Assembly: GCA_024123955.1 (NCBI GenBank)
Contig: CP099652.1
Location: 4,216,001-4,280,000 of the forward strand
DNA: 64,000 nt
DNA from: Oxalobacteraceae bacterium OTU3CINTB1
GTDB taxonomy: Bacteria > Pseudomonadota > Gammaproteobacteria > Burkholderiales > Burkholderiaceae_D
Direction of reading: 5' to 3'
Numbering within the stretch: the first letter of the stretch is position 1; every line of letters starts with the position of its first letter. Shown piece by piece: positions 45,721 to 55,504 of this stretch. The notes under the pieces were generated by a model. That model did not search any database, was not told the origin of the DNA, and saw only the letters and a program-made list of their open reading frames with translations. The translations under genes were made by a program, and so were the position numbers.

Positions 45721-46986
45721 CTATTCATCCTTCAGTGCGCGGGCGAAGGCTTTTTGGGCGTCGTCGGCCGACTGGTTCTTATTCCAGTAATTGGTCAGCA
45801 CATCCTGCAGCGCGCCGGTGGTGTCCGGCGTGGCCAGCATTTCGGAATTGGGCAGCTGGCGGCTCTTGTCGCGGATGATCGCCAGGCCCTGGCGAGCGCA
45901 GATGTCGAGCGTCGATTCATCGACGTCGCCACGGATCGGAATCGCGCCCTTGCGCGAGTTGAAGGCCACCTGTGCGGCCGGCGAGGTCACGACCGTGGCG
46001 AGCAGCTTTTGCGCCTTGATGGCGGCGGCGTTGCTGGTCTTGGGGAAGACGAAGGCGTCGCCGGCGACGATGTACGGCGCCTTGGGGCCGAAGCCGGGAA
46101 AGCAGCCGAAGTCCTTGCCCGCGACCTGTCTGGCCGACGAGAACTCGCCCTTGGCCCAGTCGCCCATGATCTGCACGCCGGCCTTGCCGCTGACGACCAT
46201 GGCGGTGGCGTCGTTCCAGTTGCGCCCCGGCGAGCCGGCATCGACGAAGGCCTTCAGCTTTTTGAAGTCGACCAGCACCTGCCTGAAAGCCGGCGACATC
46301 ACCGCCTTCTGGTCGCGGTCGCGGTACACCTTCAGATACAGGTCGGCGCCGCCGACCATGGCGAAGATGGCGTCGAAGGTGATTTTCTCCTGCCATACCT
46401 GGCCGCCGAAGGCCAGCGGCACCAGGCCGGCCGCCTTCAGCTTGGCCAGCTGTGCGAGGAACTCGTCCCAGGTTTGCGGCTCGGCGGTGATGCCGGCCTT
46501 TTTATAGGCGGCCTTGGAGTAGAAGAACCAGGCCGGCATATGGATATCCACCGGCGCGGCATAGAAATGGCCGTTGATCTTGATGGCGTCGAGGATGGAC
46601 GCCGGCATGACCTGGTCCCACTTGCCCGCGATGGCGACGTCGTCGACGTTGTTGAGCAGCCCCTGCTCGACGAAATCGCGGAACTGCCTGGAGGTGTTGA
46701 ACTGCGCGGCCGTCGGCGCGTTGCCGCCGACGATGCGGTTGATGGTGGTGGCGCGCGACTGCTCGGCGCCGGCGACCGCCTGGTCGACCCACTGGCCCCC
46801 GGCCTTATTGTAGGCGTCGGCGAACTGCTTGACGGCCTGCGATTCGCCGCCCGAGGTCCACCAATGGATCACGGTCGCCTTGAGCGGCGCGGCTGCCGGT
46901 GCGGCCGCCGGTGCGCCCTGCGCGAACGCGCCGCATCCTGCCAGGGCAAGCGCGGTGGCGCCGGCCATTTTTATCGCCTTCTTCAT
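45721..46986 (-). CDS. Extracellular sugar-binding protein of the ABC importer
   Basis: The periplasmic receptor that delivers sugar to the two permeases, 421 residues. The N-terminus MKKAIKMAGATALALAGC can be read as a lipoprotein signal (LAGC) or as a signal peptidase I site at AFA-Q. The family-1 binding fold is shown by VIHWWTSGGESQAVKQFADA and later FYAAPVDIHMPAWFFYSKAA. A strong AGGAGA ribosome site precedes it, and a small hairpin at 46999-47013 lies just upstream in the message; this may raise its level relative to the other operon genes. Confidence 0.93.
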   Translation of the reverse strand: MKKAIKMAGATALALAGCGAFAQGAPAAAPAAAPLKATVIHWWTSGGESQAVKQFADAYNKAGGQWVDQAVAGAEQSRATTINRIVGGNAPTAAQFNTSRQFRDFVEQGLLNNVDDVAIAGKWDQVMPASILDAIKINGHFYAAPVDIHMPAWFFYSKAAYKKAGITAEPQTWDEFLAQLAKLKAAGLVPLAFGGQVWQEKITFDAIFAMVGGADLYLKVYRDRDQKAVMSPAFRQVLVDFKKLKAFVDAGSPGRNWNDATAMVVSGKAGVQIMGDWAKGEFSSARQVAGKDFGCFPGFGPKAPYIVAGDAFVFPKTSNAAAIKAQKLLATVVTSPAAQVAFNSRKGAIPIRGDVDESTLDICARQGLAIIRDKSRQLPNSEMLATPDTTGALQDVLTNYWNKNQSADDAQKAFARALKDE

Positions 46987-47035
46987 TCTGTCTCCTGTGG
47001 GCGTCGTGCGCCCATTTTTATTGGATGGCTGAGAG

Positions 47036-48418
<1,383 letters not shown>

Positions 48419-48443
48419 AGCGACTCCCTTGTTTTCGTTATGA

Positions 48444-48459
48444 GTGGAAGCGCTTCCAC
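48444..48459 (-). promoter_or_regulatory. LacI-family operator before the beta-glucosidase operon
   Basis: GTGGAAGCGCTTCCAC is a perfect 16-bp palindrome with the central CG typical of LacI-family operators. It ends 25 bases before the GTG start of the GH1 gene, where a repressor would block transcription. Confidence 0.8.
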
Positions 48460-48593
48460 AAGATGTTGTCGATAGTACTACCGATGAAATTCGGGTGTCA
48501 ACGGGAATCTGGGATTTTTGTAGCTTTGCTACAGAGCTGTGATCTTGACAACGCCACGTTTCCCACCGAGCGGCGGGAAACGTCGTAAGGCAA

Positions 48594-49169
48594 TTACTTC
48601 TTGTCCGTCGGCGGAACGCCCGGGACACCCGGCACGAAGGGGAACGTGCCAAAGATATTCTTACTCTGATTCTGCATCTGCTCCTGCATCTGCACGAACA
48701 AGCTCTTGCTCTGGTCGATGTAGTTGTTCATCATGCCCTGCATCATCGGGCCCTGGACGTTCATGAACTGGGTCCACATCTCCGGGCTGAAGGGCTTGCC
48801 TTCGAGGCCGCCGACCGTGGTGCCGGTGAATTTGCGCTGGATGTCGGTGAACGCCTGCACGTTCTTCTCCAGATAGGAACCCATCATGCCCTGCATGGCG
48901 TGGCCGTAGAAGCGGATGATCTGCGCCAGCACGTCGCTGGAGAACATCGGCGCGCCACTCGCCTCTTCTTCCAGAATAATCTGCAGCAGGATGCTGCGGC
49001 TCAAGTCCTCGTTGCTCTTGGCATCGACGACCGTGAATTCCTCGTTGTCCAGCACCAGCTGCTTGACGTCCGTCAGCGTGATGTACGAACTGGTCTGCGT
49101 ATCGTACAGACGGCGATTCGGGTACTTCTTGATCAAGCGTTCAGCATTTTTTTTCGCACTACTCATCAC
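48594..49169 (-). CDS. phaR: Polyhydroxyalkanoate synthesis repressor
   Basis: PhaR represses phasin and pha genes and senses polymer by binding to it. The 191-residue product has the conserved DNA-binding N-terminus ERLIKKYPNRRLYDTQTSSY (about residues 10-29) followed by the accumulation regulatory domain DLSRSILLQIILEEEASGAP. The C-terminus is Met/Gln-rich (MQEQMQNQSKNIFGTF), as is usual for polymer-binding PhaR. ATG 49166 is an equally possible start. Downstream, a 9-bp stem at 48556-48583 without a T-tract may end the message. It follows phaC on the same strand. Confidence 0.95.
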   Translation of the reverse strand: MMSSAKKNAERLIKKYPNRRLYDTQTSSYITLTDVKQLVLDNEEFTVVDAKSNEDLSRSILLQIILEEEASGAPMFSSDVLAQIIRFYGHAMQGMMGSYLEKNVQAFTDIQRKFTGTTVGGLEGKPFSPEMWTQFMNVQGPMMQGMMNNYIDQSKSLFVQMQEQMQNQSKNIFGTFPFVPGVPGVPPTDKK

Positions 49170-49210
49170 AAGTCCGTTTATTGCGCCGCAGCGCGTCCTC
49201 TAACAATTCG

Positions 49211-49263
49211 AAAAAAAAGCGAACGTCGGTCCGCTTTCCCACTAAGCTACCACACCTATTATA
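49211..49263 (-). terminator. phaC-phaR spacer: intrinsic terminator just after a TATAAT box
   Basis: On the minus strand, GCGGAC-CGAC-GTTCGC followed by eight T residues (49234-49211) forms a terminator, with one G-T pair in the stem. A TATAAT element lies only about 24 bases before it (49263-49258), with no good -35. The hairpin would end phaC transcription, or attenuate a transcript from the TATAAT. Bases 49264-49367 show no gene. Confidence 0.6.
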
Positions 49264-49367
49264 GAGGGGAAAAAGCATATCCTGCACGAACTGATATAAC
49301 TTTTGGCTTTTATTGCAACGCAACTAATTTTATAAGCTGGAAAGCAAGCCCCTTCCCCTCCGGTGCG

Positions 49368-51104
49368 TCAACCCTTGGCCTTGACGTAGCGTCCCGGCGC
49401 CGCCTCGATGGCTTGATAAGTGGCGTTGCCCGGCTTGGCCTTGGGCTTGACGTCCTTGCCGCCGTGCTCTGCGAGGAAGGCGGCCCATTCCGGCCACCAG
49501 CTGCCCTTCGTCTCGGTCGCGCCCGCCATCCACGCCTCTGGATCGTGCGGTTTGGCGACCGCGCGGCCGACCGGCTTGTCGTTGATCCAGTAGCTGCGCT
49601 TGTTCTTGGCCGGCGAATTGATCACGCCGGCGATGTGGCCGGAGGCGCCCAGCACGAAGCGGTTGGCCTTGGGCTTGCCCGGGTTGAGCAGGTTCATCGA
49701 CTCGAACGCCGACGTCCACGGCACGATATGGTCCTCGCGCGAACCGTAGACGAACACCGGCGCATCGATCGCGGACAGGTCGACCGTGGCGCTACCCACC
49801 TTGAGCTTGCCGGGCTCGCGCAGGCGGTTCTCCAGGTACATATTGCGCAGGTAATAGCAAAACATCGGGCCTGGCAGATTGGTGCTGTCGGAGTTCCAGT
49901 ACAGCAGGTCGAACGGCGGCGGCTCGTTACCCTTCAAATAATTCGACTGCACATAATTCCACACCAGATCGTTCGGACGCAGGCTCGAGAACGTGCTGGC
50001 CAGGTCGCGGCCCAGCATCAGGCCGCCCTCCTTGATTTGCTGCTCGCGCATCGACACCTGGGTCTCGTCGATGAAGACGTCGAGCACGCCGGTGTCGCTG
50101 AAGTCCAGCAGCGACGTCAACAAGGTCAGGCTGGCGGCCGGATTGTCGCCGCGCGCGGCCAGCACCGACAGCGCCGTCGACACCAGCGTGCCGCCGATGC
50201 AAAAACCGAACAGGTTCAGCTTATCCTGCCCGCTGACCTCGCGCGTCACGCGGATCGCTTCGAGCACGCCTTTTTCGATGTAATCGTCCCAGGTGGTGGA
50301 TTCCAGCGACTTGTCGGCGTTGACCCAGGAAATCATGAACACGGTGTTGCCCTGCTCCACCGCGTAACGCACCAGCGAGTTTTCCGGCTGCAGGTCGAGG
50401 ATGTAGAACTTGTTGATGCACGGCGGCACCATGAGCAGCGGCCGCTGGTGCACGGTCGCCGAGGCGGGCGTGTACTGGATCAGCTGGAACAGCGGGTTCT
50501 CGTAGATCACCGTGCCCGGCGTCATCGCCAGGTTGCGGCCGACCTCGAAGGCCGATTCGTCGGACAGCGAAATATGGCCCTTGTTCATGTCGGCCAGCAT
50601 GTTGGCAAGGCCCTTGGTCAGGCTCTCGCCCTTGGTTTCGATCAGCATTTCCTGCGCTTCCGGATTGGTGGCGAGGAAATTGGCCGGCGACATGGCGTCG
50701 ACGATCTGCTGCACGGCGAAACGGATCTTCTGCTTTTGATGGCGGTTGGTCTCGACGGTATCGACCATGGCGGTCAGGAATTTGGCGTTGAGCAGGTATG
50801 ATGCCGCATTAAACGACGACATCGGATTGCCCTGCCAGGCGGGCGAACTGAACCGGCGGTCTTGCAACGCCGGGGTTTTGCCGGACAAAAAATCTTGCCA
50901 CAACACGCCGAAGTCATGCAGATATTGGTTCTTCAGCTGTTCCATCGCCTGGGGTTGCACGGTGGCGCCGGCGTCCTGCATGATAGCGGCCAGCGGATTG
51001 GCGTCGGGGGCGGGGAGCTTGCTGAACCAGGATTGCCACTGCGATGGGTCGCTCATCTGCGACATCCAGGCGTTGGCAATGGCTTGAGGATCGGGCACAT
51101 TCAT
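49368..51104 (-). CDS. phaC: Class I poly(3-hydroxyalkanoate) synthase
   Basis: It polymerises short-chain 3-hydroxyacyl-CoA into storage polyester granules. The 578-residue length fits class I. The lipase-like box with the catalytic Cys is LFGFCIGGTLVSTALSV (about residue 302). The catalytic Asp lies in YGSREDHIVPW and the His in LGASGHIAGVIN. The N-terminal PhaC domain (QWQSWFSKL onwards) is complete. No phaA or phaB is present here, so precursors must come from genes elsewhere. It is divergent from the small membrane protein gene. Confidence 0.97.
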   Translation of the reverse strand: MNVPDPQAIANAWMSQMSDPSQWQSWFSKLPAPDANPLAAIMQDAGATVQPQAMEQLKNQYLHDFGVLWQDFLSGKTPALQDRRFSSPAWQGNPMSSFNAASYLLNAKFLTAMVDTVETNRHQKQKIRFAVQQIVDAMSPANFLATNPEAQEMLIETKGESLTKGLANMLADMNKGHISLSDESAFEVGRNLAMTPGTVIYENPLFQLIQYTPASATVHQRPLLMVPPCINKFYILDLQPENSLVRYAVEQGNTVFMISWVNADKSLESTTWDDYIEKGVLEAIRVTREVSGQDKLNLFGFCIGGTLVSTALSVLAARGDNPAASLTLLTSLLDFSDTGVLDVFIDETQVSMREQQIKEGGLMLGRDLASTFSSLRPNDLVWNYVQSNYLKGNEPPPFDLLYWNSDSTNLPGPMFCYYLRNMYLENRLREPGKLKVGSATVDLSAIDAPVFVYGSREDHIVPWTSAFESMNLLNPGKPKANRFVLGASGHIAGVINSPAKNKRSYWINDKPVGRAVAKPHDPEAWMAGATETKGSWWPEWAAFLAEHGGKDVKPKAKPGNATYQAIEAAPGRYVKAKG

Positions 51105-51165
51105 GGTTGATTCCCTAAAAATAGTTTAAATATCTTTACCTGGACTGCTCTATGCTGAACTCGTT

Positions 51166-51393
51166 ATGCTGATCGTTGCGATTGCTTGGATTTATGTCGT
51201 GGGACTGATGGCGCTCACCGAGCCCACCGTCGTTGCGGGAATTGTAACGTTTTTGTTCTACTGCGTGCTGCCGCTGGGCACATTGATATATATCGCCGGC
51301 ACCGGCAAACGCAAGGCGCGCCGCCGCGCCGAAGAACAGGCGGCCCGGGACGCGCGCGCCGCCAGCGAGGCGGACGCCAGAGGCGAACACTAA
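51166..51393 (+). CDS. Small membrane protein, function unknown
   Basis: A 75-residue protein with two hydrophobic helices (MLIVAIAWIYVVGLMALT and VAGIVTFLFYCVLPLGTLIY) and a basic/acidic Ala-rich tail (KRKARRRAEEQAARDARAAS). Such proteins are common in Burkholderiales next to pgeF or phaC, but no role is known to me. No strong ribosome site is visible. It is convergent with pgeF. Confidence 0.7.
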   Translation: MLIVAIAWIYVVGLMALTEPTVVAGIVTFLFYCVLPLGTLIYIAGTGKRKARRRAEEQAARDARAASEADARGEH

Positions 51394-51410
51394 GCCGGCG
51401 CCGCGTCGCT

Positions 51411-52202
51411 TCATTTGAGCCAGATCAAAGAGGCCTGACGGCCCGTGACGCCATCGCGCCGATAGGAATAGAACCGGCCCGAATTGGAGACGGTGCAGTA
51501 CTCGCCGCCATGCACCTGCATGACGCCGGCCCGGTGCAGCAGGTAGCGCGCCAGCGCGTAGAGGTCGCCCAGATACTTGCCCGGCTTGCCCTCGATGGGA
51601 GAAAACGCCGCCGTCACATGGCGCACGCCGGAGTCGTCCAGCGCGCCGTTGAGGAAGGCCTGCATCACGTCCGGACCGACCTCGAACTGGTAGGCGCCGA
51701 TTGCCGGCCCCATCCACGCCATCATTTCGCCGGCGCCGGCCGCGCGCATCGACTCGACCGTATTTTCCAGCACGCCGGAGACCAGGCCGCGCCAGCCGCC
51801 ATGGGCGGCGCCGACCACCTTTCCCTCGGCGTCGCACAGCAGCACCGGCAGACAATCGGCCGTCATGATGGCGCACACCTTGCCGGGCACGTTGCTGACG
51901 CTGGCGTCTGCCTCGGGCACCTGCTGCGGCGCCAGCGTAGCCAGATCGACCACGGCGGTGCCGTGCACCTGCGTGAGCCAGGCCGGATCGGACGGCAGCA
52001 TCGCGCGCAGGATTTCCCGGTTGCGCGCGACGTTGTGCGGCTGGTCGCCGACATGGGTGCCCAGGTTCATGCCGCCCTGCCCCATGCCGTCGTCATATGG
52101 CGGCGGGCTGACGCCGCCACGCCGCGTGGTCGACAAGGTGCCGACGTTGGCGGGCAGGCCCGGCCATTTCGGCATCAACCATTGCTGATGGATTGCGTTC
52201 AA
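51411..52202 (-). CDS. pgeF: Peptidoglycan editing factor / YfiH-type multicopper oxidoreductase-fold protein
   Basis: PgeF (YfiH) proteins prevent incorporation of wrong residues into peptidoglycan stems and have laccase-like or purine-nucleoside activities in tests. The 263-residue product has the Zn/Cu-binding pattern in ADCLPVLLCDAEGKVVGAAH (metal Cys and His), HGGWRGLVSGVLENTVESM and AWMGPAIGAYQFEVGPDV. The start overlaps the rluD stop by four bases (ATGA). The pair rluD-pgeF is a conserved neighbourhood next to bamD. Confidence 0.93.
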   Translation of the reverse strand: MNAIHQQWLMPKWPGLPANVGTLSTTRRGGVSPPPYDDGMGQGGMNLGTHVGDQPHNVARNREILRAMLPSDPAWLTQVHGTAVVDLATLAPQQVPEADASVSNVPGKVCAIMTADCLPVLLCDAEGKVVGAAHGGWRGLVSGVLENTVESMRAAGAGEMMAWMGPAIGAYQFEVGPDVMQAFLNGALDDSGVRHVTAAFSPIEGKPGKYLGDLYALARYLLHRAGVMQVHGGEYCTVSNSGRFYSYRRDGVTGRQASLIWLK

Positions 52203-53254
52203 ATTTGTTCCGGTTCCTCAATGCCGGCCTTGGCGATCAGCTCGGCGAAATCCTCGGCAAGCGGCACCAGCCACTCGCACTGCTCGCCCGTGGCCGGGTG
52301 CACCAGGCCCAAGCGCCGGGCCTGCAAGGCCTGACGCGGGAAGACACTGGCCAGATGCTGCTTGCCATACATCACATCGCCGACCAGCGAAAAACCGATC
52401 GACATCATGTGGACGCGGATCTGGTGCGTGCGGCCCGTCTCCAGGCGGCACTGCATCAGACTGACGGGGCGACGGTCCAGATCGCCGCTGGCCAGCAACG
52501 CGTAGTGCGTAATGGCCGGCTTGGCGGAGAAGTTGTTCGAGACCGCCATCTTGATGCGGTCCTTCGGGTGGCGCCCCATCGATGCGTCAATAGTACCGCT
52601 AACGCGCGGCGTGCCCCACACCAAAGCGAAATACTCGCGCTTGACGGTGCGCGCGGCCAGCTGGCGCACCAGATCGGTCTGCGCCGGCAGCGTCTTGCCC
52701 ACCACCATCAGGCCGCTGGTGTCCTTGTCGAGGCGGTGGACGATGCCGGCGCGCGGCACGCCGGCCAGTTGCGGGCAGTGGTGCAGCAGGCCGTTGAGCA
52801 GCGTGCCGGACCAGTTGCCGGCGCCCGGATGGACCACCAGGCCGGCCGGTTTGTTGATGACGATCAGGTGCTCATCTTCATAAACGATGTTAAGTTCCAT
52901 CGCTTCCGGTTTAAAAGCCTCGTCTTCCGGCGCCGGTTGGGGCAGAATGACGATCTTCTCGTCGCCGTAGACCGTGTCCTTGTTGCTTTTGGCTACTTTG
53001 CCGTCGACCGTGACGAAGCCGTCGTCGATCCACATTTGCAGGCGGCCGCGCGAAAACTGCGGCACCAGCCTGGAAATGACTTTGTCCAGGCGCTGGCCGC
53101 ACGCTTCCGGGGTCAGTTCCAGTTCGATCGGAGCCAGGCCGTCATCGTCGTCGCCGTAGTCGCCATCCTGGACTTCGAGCTCTGCGGGCAGGTCGGCGTC
53201 GGATTCATGATCGGAGGAGGATTCGGCCAAATTCGGCTTTGGAGTTAATATCAC
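52199..53254 (-). CDS. rluD: Ribosomal large subunit pseudouridine synthase D
   Basis: It makes the pseudouridines of helix 69 in 23S rRNA (positions 1911, 1915, 1917 in E. coli). The 351-residue product has an acidic N-terminal extension, an S4-type RNA-binding domain (CGQRLDKVISRLVPQFSRG), then the RluA-type catalytic domain. The catalytic Asp is in GIVHRLDKDTSGLMVV (about residue 174). The start is GTG 53254; the first 40 residues are low-complexity and may be partly untranslated. It is divergent from bamD, with pgeF downstream. Confidence 0.95.
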   Translation of the reverse strand: MILTPKPNLAESSSDHESDADLPAELEVQDGDYGDDDDGLAPIELELTPEACGQRLDKVISRLVPQFSRGRLQMWIDDGFVTVDGKVAKSNKDTVYGDEKIVILPQPAPEDEAFKPEAMELNIVYEDEHLIVINKPAGLVVHPGAGNWSGTLLNGLLHHCPQLAGVPRAGIVHRLDKDTSGLMVVGKTLPAQTDLVRQLAARTVKREYFALVWGTPRVSGTIDASMGRHPKDRIKMAVSNNFSAKPAITHYALLASGDLDRRPVSLMQCRLETGRTHQIRVHMMSIGFSLVGDVMYGKQHLASVFPRQALQARRLGLVHPATGEQCEWLVPLAEDFAELIAKAGIEEPEQI

Positions 53255-53269
53255 GGCATTCCCATCGGC

Positions 53270-53275
53270 TATAAT
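53270..53275 (+). promoter_or_regulatory. Candidate -10 box of bamD
   Basis: TATAAT lies 45 bases before ATG 53320 in the short divergent rluD-bamD spacer. Confidence 0.45.
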
Positions 53276-53319
53276 CAGCCTATTGTAAAACTTTGGTTAA
53301 ACAGCTTCTTGCAAAACAT

Positions 53320-54120
53320 ATGCAAAAAAAATTATCGGTAGTCGCAGCAACGTTGGTTCTGCTTAGTTTGTCCGCTTGCGGCATTTTCTCGGATAAAGTT
53401 GACGAGACAAAAGGTTGGACAGCTTCGAAATTATACTCGGAGGCGACTGAAGAACTGGAAGGTGCCCACTACGAGCGCGCGATTCAGCTGTACGAGCGCC
53501 TGGAATCGAGCTATCCGTTCGGTACCTACGCCCAACAGGCGCAGATGCAGATCGCCTACGCCTACTACAAGGCGCAAGACCAGGCGCAAGCGCTGGCGGC
53601 CGTGGAGCGCTTCATCAAGCTGCACCCGAACCACAACAATGTCGACTACATGTACTACCTGCGCGGGCTGATCAACTTCAACGACCAGATCGGCTTCCTG
53701 AACTTCATCTACGCCCAGGACACGACCGAGCGCGACCCGAAGGCGACGCGCGAAGCCTACGCGGCGTTCAAGCAGCTGGTGGATAAGTTCCCGAACAGCA
53801 AGTATACCCCGGACGCGCTGGACCGCATGCGCTATCTGACCAACGCCATGGCGTCGTACGAGGTGCACGTGGCGCGCTACTACTACCGTCGCGGCGCCTA
53901 CCTGGCAGCGGCCAACCGCGCCATGGGCATCATGAGCGACTACCGCGACTCGCCGGCGATCGAAGAGGCGCTGTTCATCATGATCCGCAGCTACGACAAG
54001 CTGGGCATGACGGAATTGCGCGACGATACCATGCGCGTGTTCAAGCTGAACTATCCAACCAGCACCTTCCTCGACGAAGGCAAAAAGGCCGAACGTCACT
54101 GGTGGAAACTCTGGAATTAA
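53320..54120 (+). CDS. bamD: Outer-membrane assembly lipoprotein BamD
   Basis: An essential lipoprotein of the BAM complex, which folds beta-barrel proteins into the outer membrane. ATG 53320 gives 266 residues with the lipoprotein signal MQKKLSVVAATLVLLSLSAC (lipid Cys at 20). TPR-like repeats follow, such as LYSEATEELEGAHYERAIQL and QAQMQIAYAYYKAQDQAQAL. A longer start at 53293 would weaken the signal. The position divergent from rluD is conserved in proteobacteria. Confidence 0.96.
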   Translation: MQKKLSVVAATLVLLSLSACGIFSDKVDETKGWTASKLYSEATEELEGAHYERAIQLYERLESSYPFGTYAQQAQMQIAYAYYKAQDQAQALAAVERFIKLHPNHNNVDYMYYLRGLINFNDQIGFLNFIYAQDTTERDPKATREAYAAFKQLVDKFPNSKYTPDALDRMRYLTNAMASYEVHVARYYYRRGAYLAAANRAMGIMSDYRDSPAIEEALFIMIRSYDKLGMTELRDDTMRVFKLNYPTSTFLDEGKKAERHWWKLWN

Positions 54121-54121
54121 C

Positions 54122-54150
54122 AAAAAACCGGGACGCGATCCCGGTTTTTT
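54122..54150 (+). terminator. Intrinsic terminator after bamD (bidirectional)
   Basis: A 12-bp stem from AAAAAACCGGGA to TCCCGGTTTTTT with a five-base loop begins right after the bamD stop. The A and T ends allow it to work also for the convergent yaaA gene. Confidence 0.92.
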
Positions 54151-54177
54151 GTTGGCGCCCGACCCCTTTACACTTTT

Positions 54178-54948
54178 TTACGCGGCGACCTTGCGGCGGA
54201 AAATCCAGGTGCCGTCGGTCGAATCCTTCTTGTCGAACGCATAACCGTCGACATCGAATTTCTTCAGCTTCTGCGGATCGGTGATGCCTTTGACGGCGGC
54301 GTAGCGCGCCATCAGCCCGCGCGCCCGCTTGGCGTAGAAGGAAATGATTTTATACTTGCCGTTTTTCCAGTCCTCGAACTGCGGCGTGATCACCGGCACG
54401 TCGAGCAGTTTTGGCTTGACCGATTTGAAGTATTCCTCGGACGCCAGGTTGACCAGGCTCTCGGCGCCCTGCTCGCCGGCGGTCTGGTTGAGCGCCTTGG
54501 TGATGGTGTCGGCCCAAAAGTCGTACAGGTTCTTGCCGCGCGGGTTGCTCAGGCGCGTGCCCATCTCGAGCCGGTGCGGATGGATCAGGTCGAGCGGACG
54601 CAGCATGCCGTACAGGCCGGACAGGATGCGGATATGCGATTGCGCGTAGTCCAGCTGCTTGGGAGTCAAGGTGCGCGCCTCCAGGCCGCCGTAGACGTCG
54701 CCGTTGAAGGCCATGACGGCCTGGCGGCCCTCGGCGGTGTCGTGCGTCCACGATGCGTAGCGGGCAACGTTGAGCGCCGACAGGTTGTCGGACAGATCCA
54801 TTAGCTCGCCGATCTGCACCGGCGAAAATTCGCGCAGGCGCGCGATCAGTTGCGCCGAGTGGTCGAGGAAAGCGGGTTGGGAGTGCAGCTTGGTGGTCGG
54901 GGGCGTCTCCAGGTCGAGACTTTTGGCGGGGGAAAGCACTATCAGCAT
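54178..54948 (-). CDS. yaaA: Peroxide stress protein YaaA (DUF328)
   Basis: YaaA limits free iron and DNA damage during peroxide stress in E. coli. ATG 54948 ([16 protein letters not shown]) gives 256 residues, close to the E. coli 258. Conserved stretches are [40 protein letters not shown] and [12 protein letters not shown]. An upstream in-frame extension to 55014 is not family-like. It is convergent with bamD and divergent from the PIN gene. Confidence 0.93.
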   Translation of the reverse strand: MLIVLSPAKSLDLETPPTTKLHSQPAFLDHSAQLIARLREFSPVQIGELMDLSDNLSALNVARYASWTHDTAEGRQAVMAFNGDVYGGLEARTLTPKQLDYAQSHIRILSGLYGMLRPLDLIHPHRLEMGTRLSNPRGKNLYDFWADTITKALNQTAGEQGAESLVNLASEEYFKSVKPKLLDVPVITPQFEDWKNGKYKIISFYAKRARGLMARYAAVKGITDPQKLKKFDVDGYAFDKKDSTDGTWIFRRKVAA

Positions 54949-54986
54949 AAGATTTAAACTCAATTTCAAATAAACATACTTCCGAC

Positions 54987-55436
54987 ATGATACCTGTTCC
55001 ACCAAATTCCGCACCGGCCCGCATCGTCATCGACACCAATGTCTGCCTCGACCTGTTCGTGTTCAAAGATCCGCGCTGGGCCGACCTGCTGGCCGCGCTC
55101 GAAAGCGGCGCGGTCGAGGCCGTCACGCGCGCCGATTGCCGCGACGAATACAACATCGTGCTGCATTATTCGCACTTGCCGCTCGACGAGGCCAGCCGGC
55201 CGCTGGCGGCGGCCCGCTTCGACGCGCTGATCAAGGTGGTCGCCCCGGCCGAGTCCGGTATTCGCCTGCCCGTCTGCACCGACAAGGACGATCAAAAGTT
55301 CCTCGAGGTGGCGCGCGACGCCGGCGCCGAGGTGCTCATCACCAAGGACAAGGCGCTGCTCAAACTGGCGCGCCGGCTGGCAAAGGCGGGCATGTTCAAG
55401 GTCGTGGTGCCGGAGGCGTGGCGACTCGAACGATAG
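54987..55436 (+). CDS. PIN-domain protein (COG1569-type putative ribonuclease, no antitoxin nearby)
   Basis: A 149-residue PIN-fold protein. Acidic residues expected to bind metal are in [13 protein letters not shown] (Asp about 16), [13 protein letters not shown], and [20 protein letters not shown], with [10 protein letters not shown] near the C-terminus. PIN proteins are often toxin ribonucleases, but no antitoxin gene adjoins this one: the neighbours are yaaA and an aminotransferase. A housekeeping role is therefore equally likely. The ATG lies 38 bases from the divergent yaaA start. Confidence 0.85.
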   Translation: MIPVPPNSAPARIVIDTNVCLDLFVFKDPRWADLLAALESGAVEAVTRADCRDEYNIVLHYSHLPLDEASRPLAAARFDALIKVVAPAESGIRLPVCTDKDDQKFLEVARDAGAEVLITKDKALLKLARRLAKAGMFKVVVPEAWRLER

Positions 55437-55504
55437 ATTTTTTACGCAACACCAAAGCGTGCTCGCTGAGCTAGAATAGGTCATCCGTTCACTCTCCAGC
55501 CGCC

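Noticed and set aside
49219..49262. tRNA-like stretch (GGTAGCTTAGTGGGAAAGC on the minus strand) between phaC and phaR
   Set aside because: It resembles a D-arm, but no anticodon stem, T-arm or CCA-side pairing follows; the DNA runs into a terminator hairpin instead.
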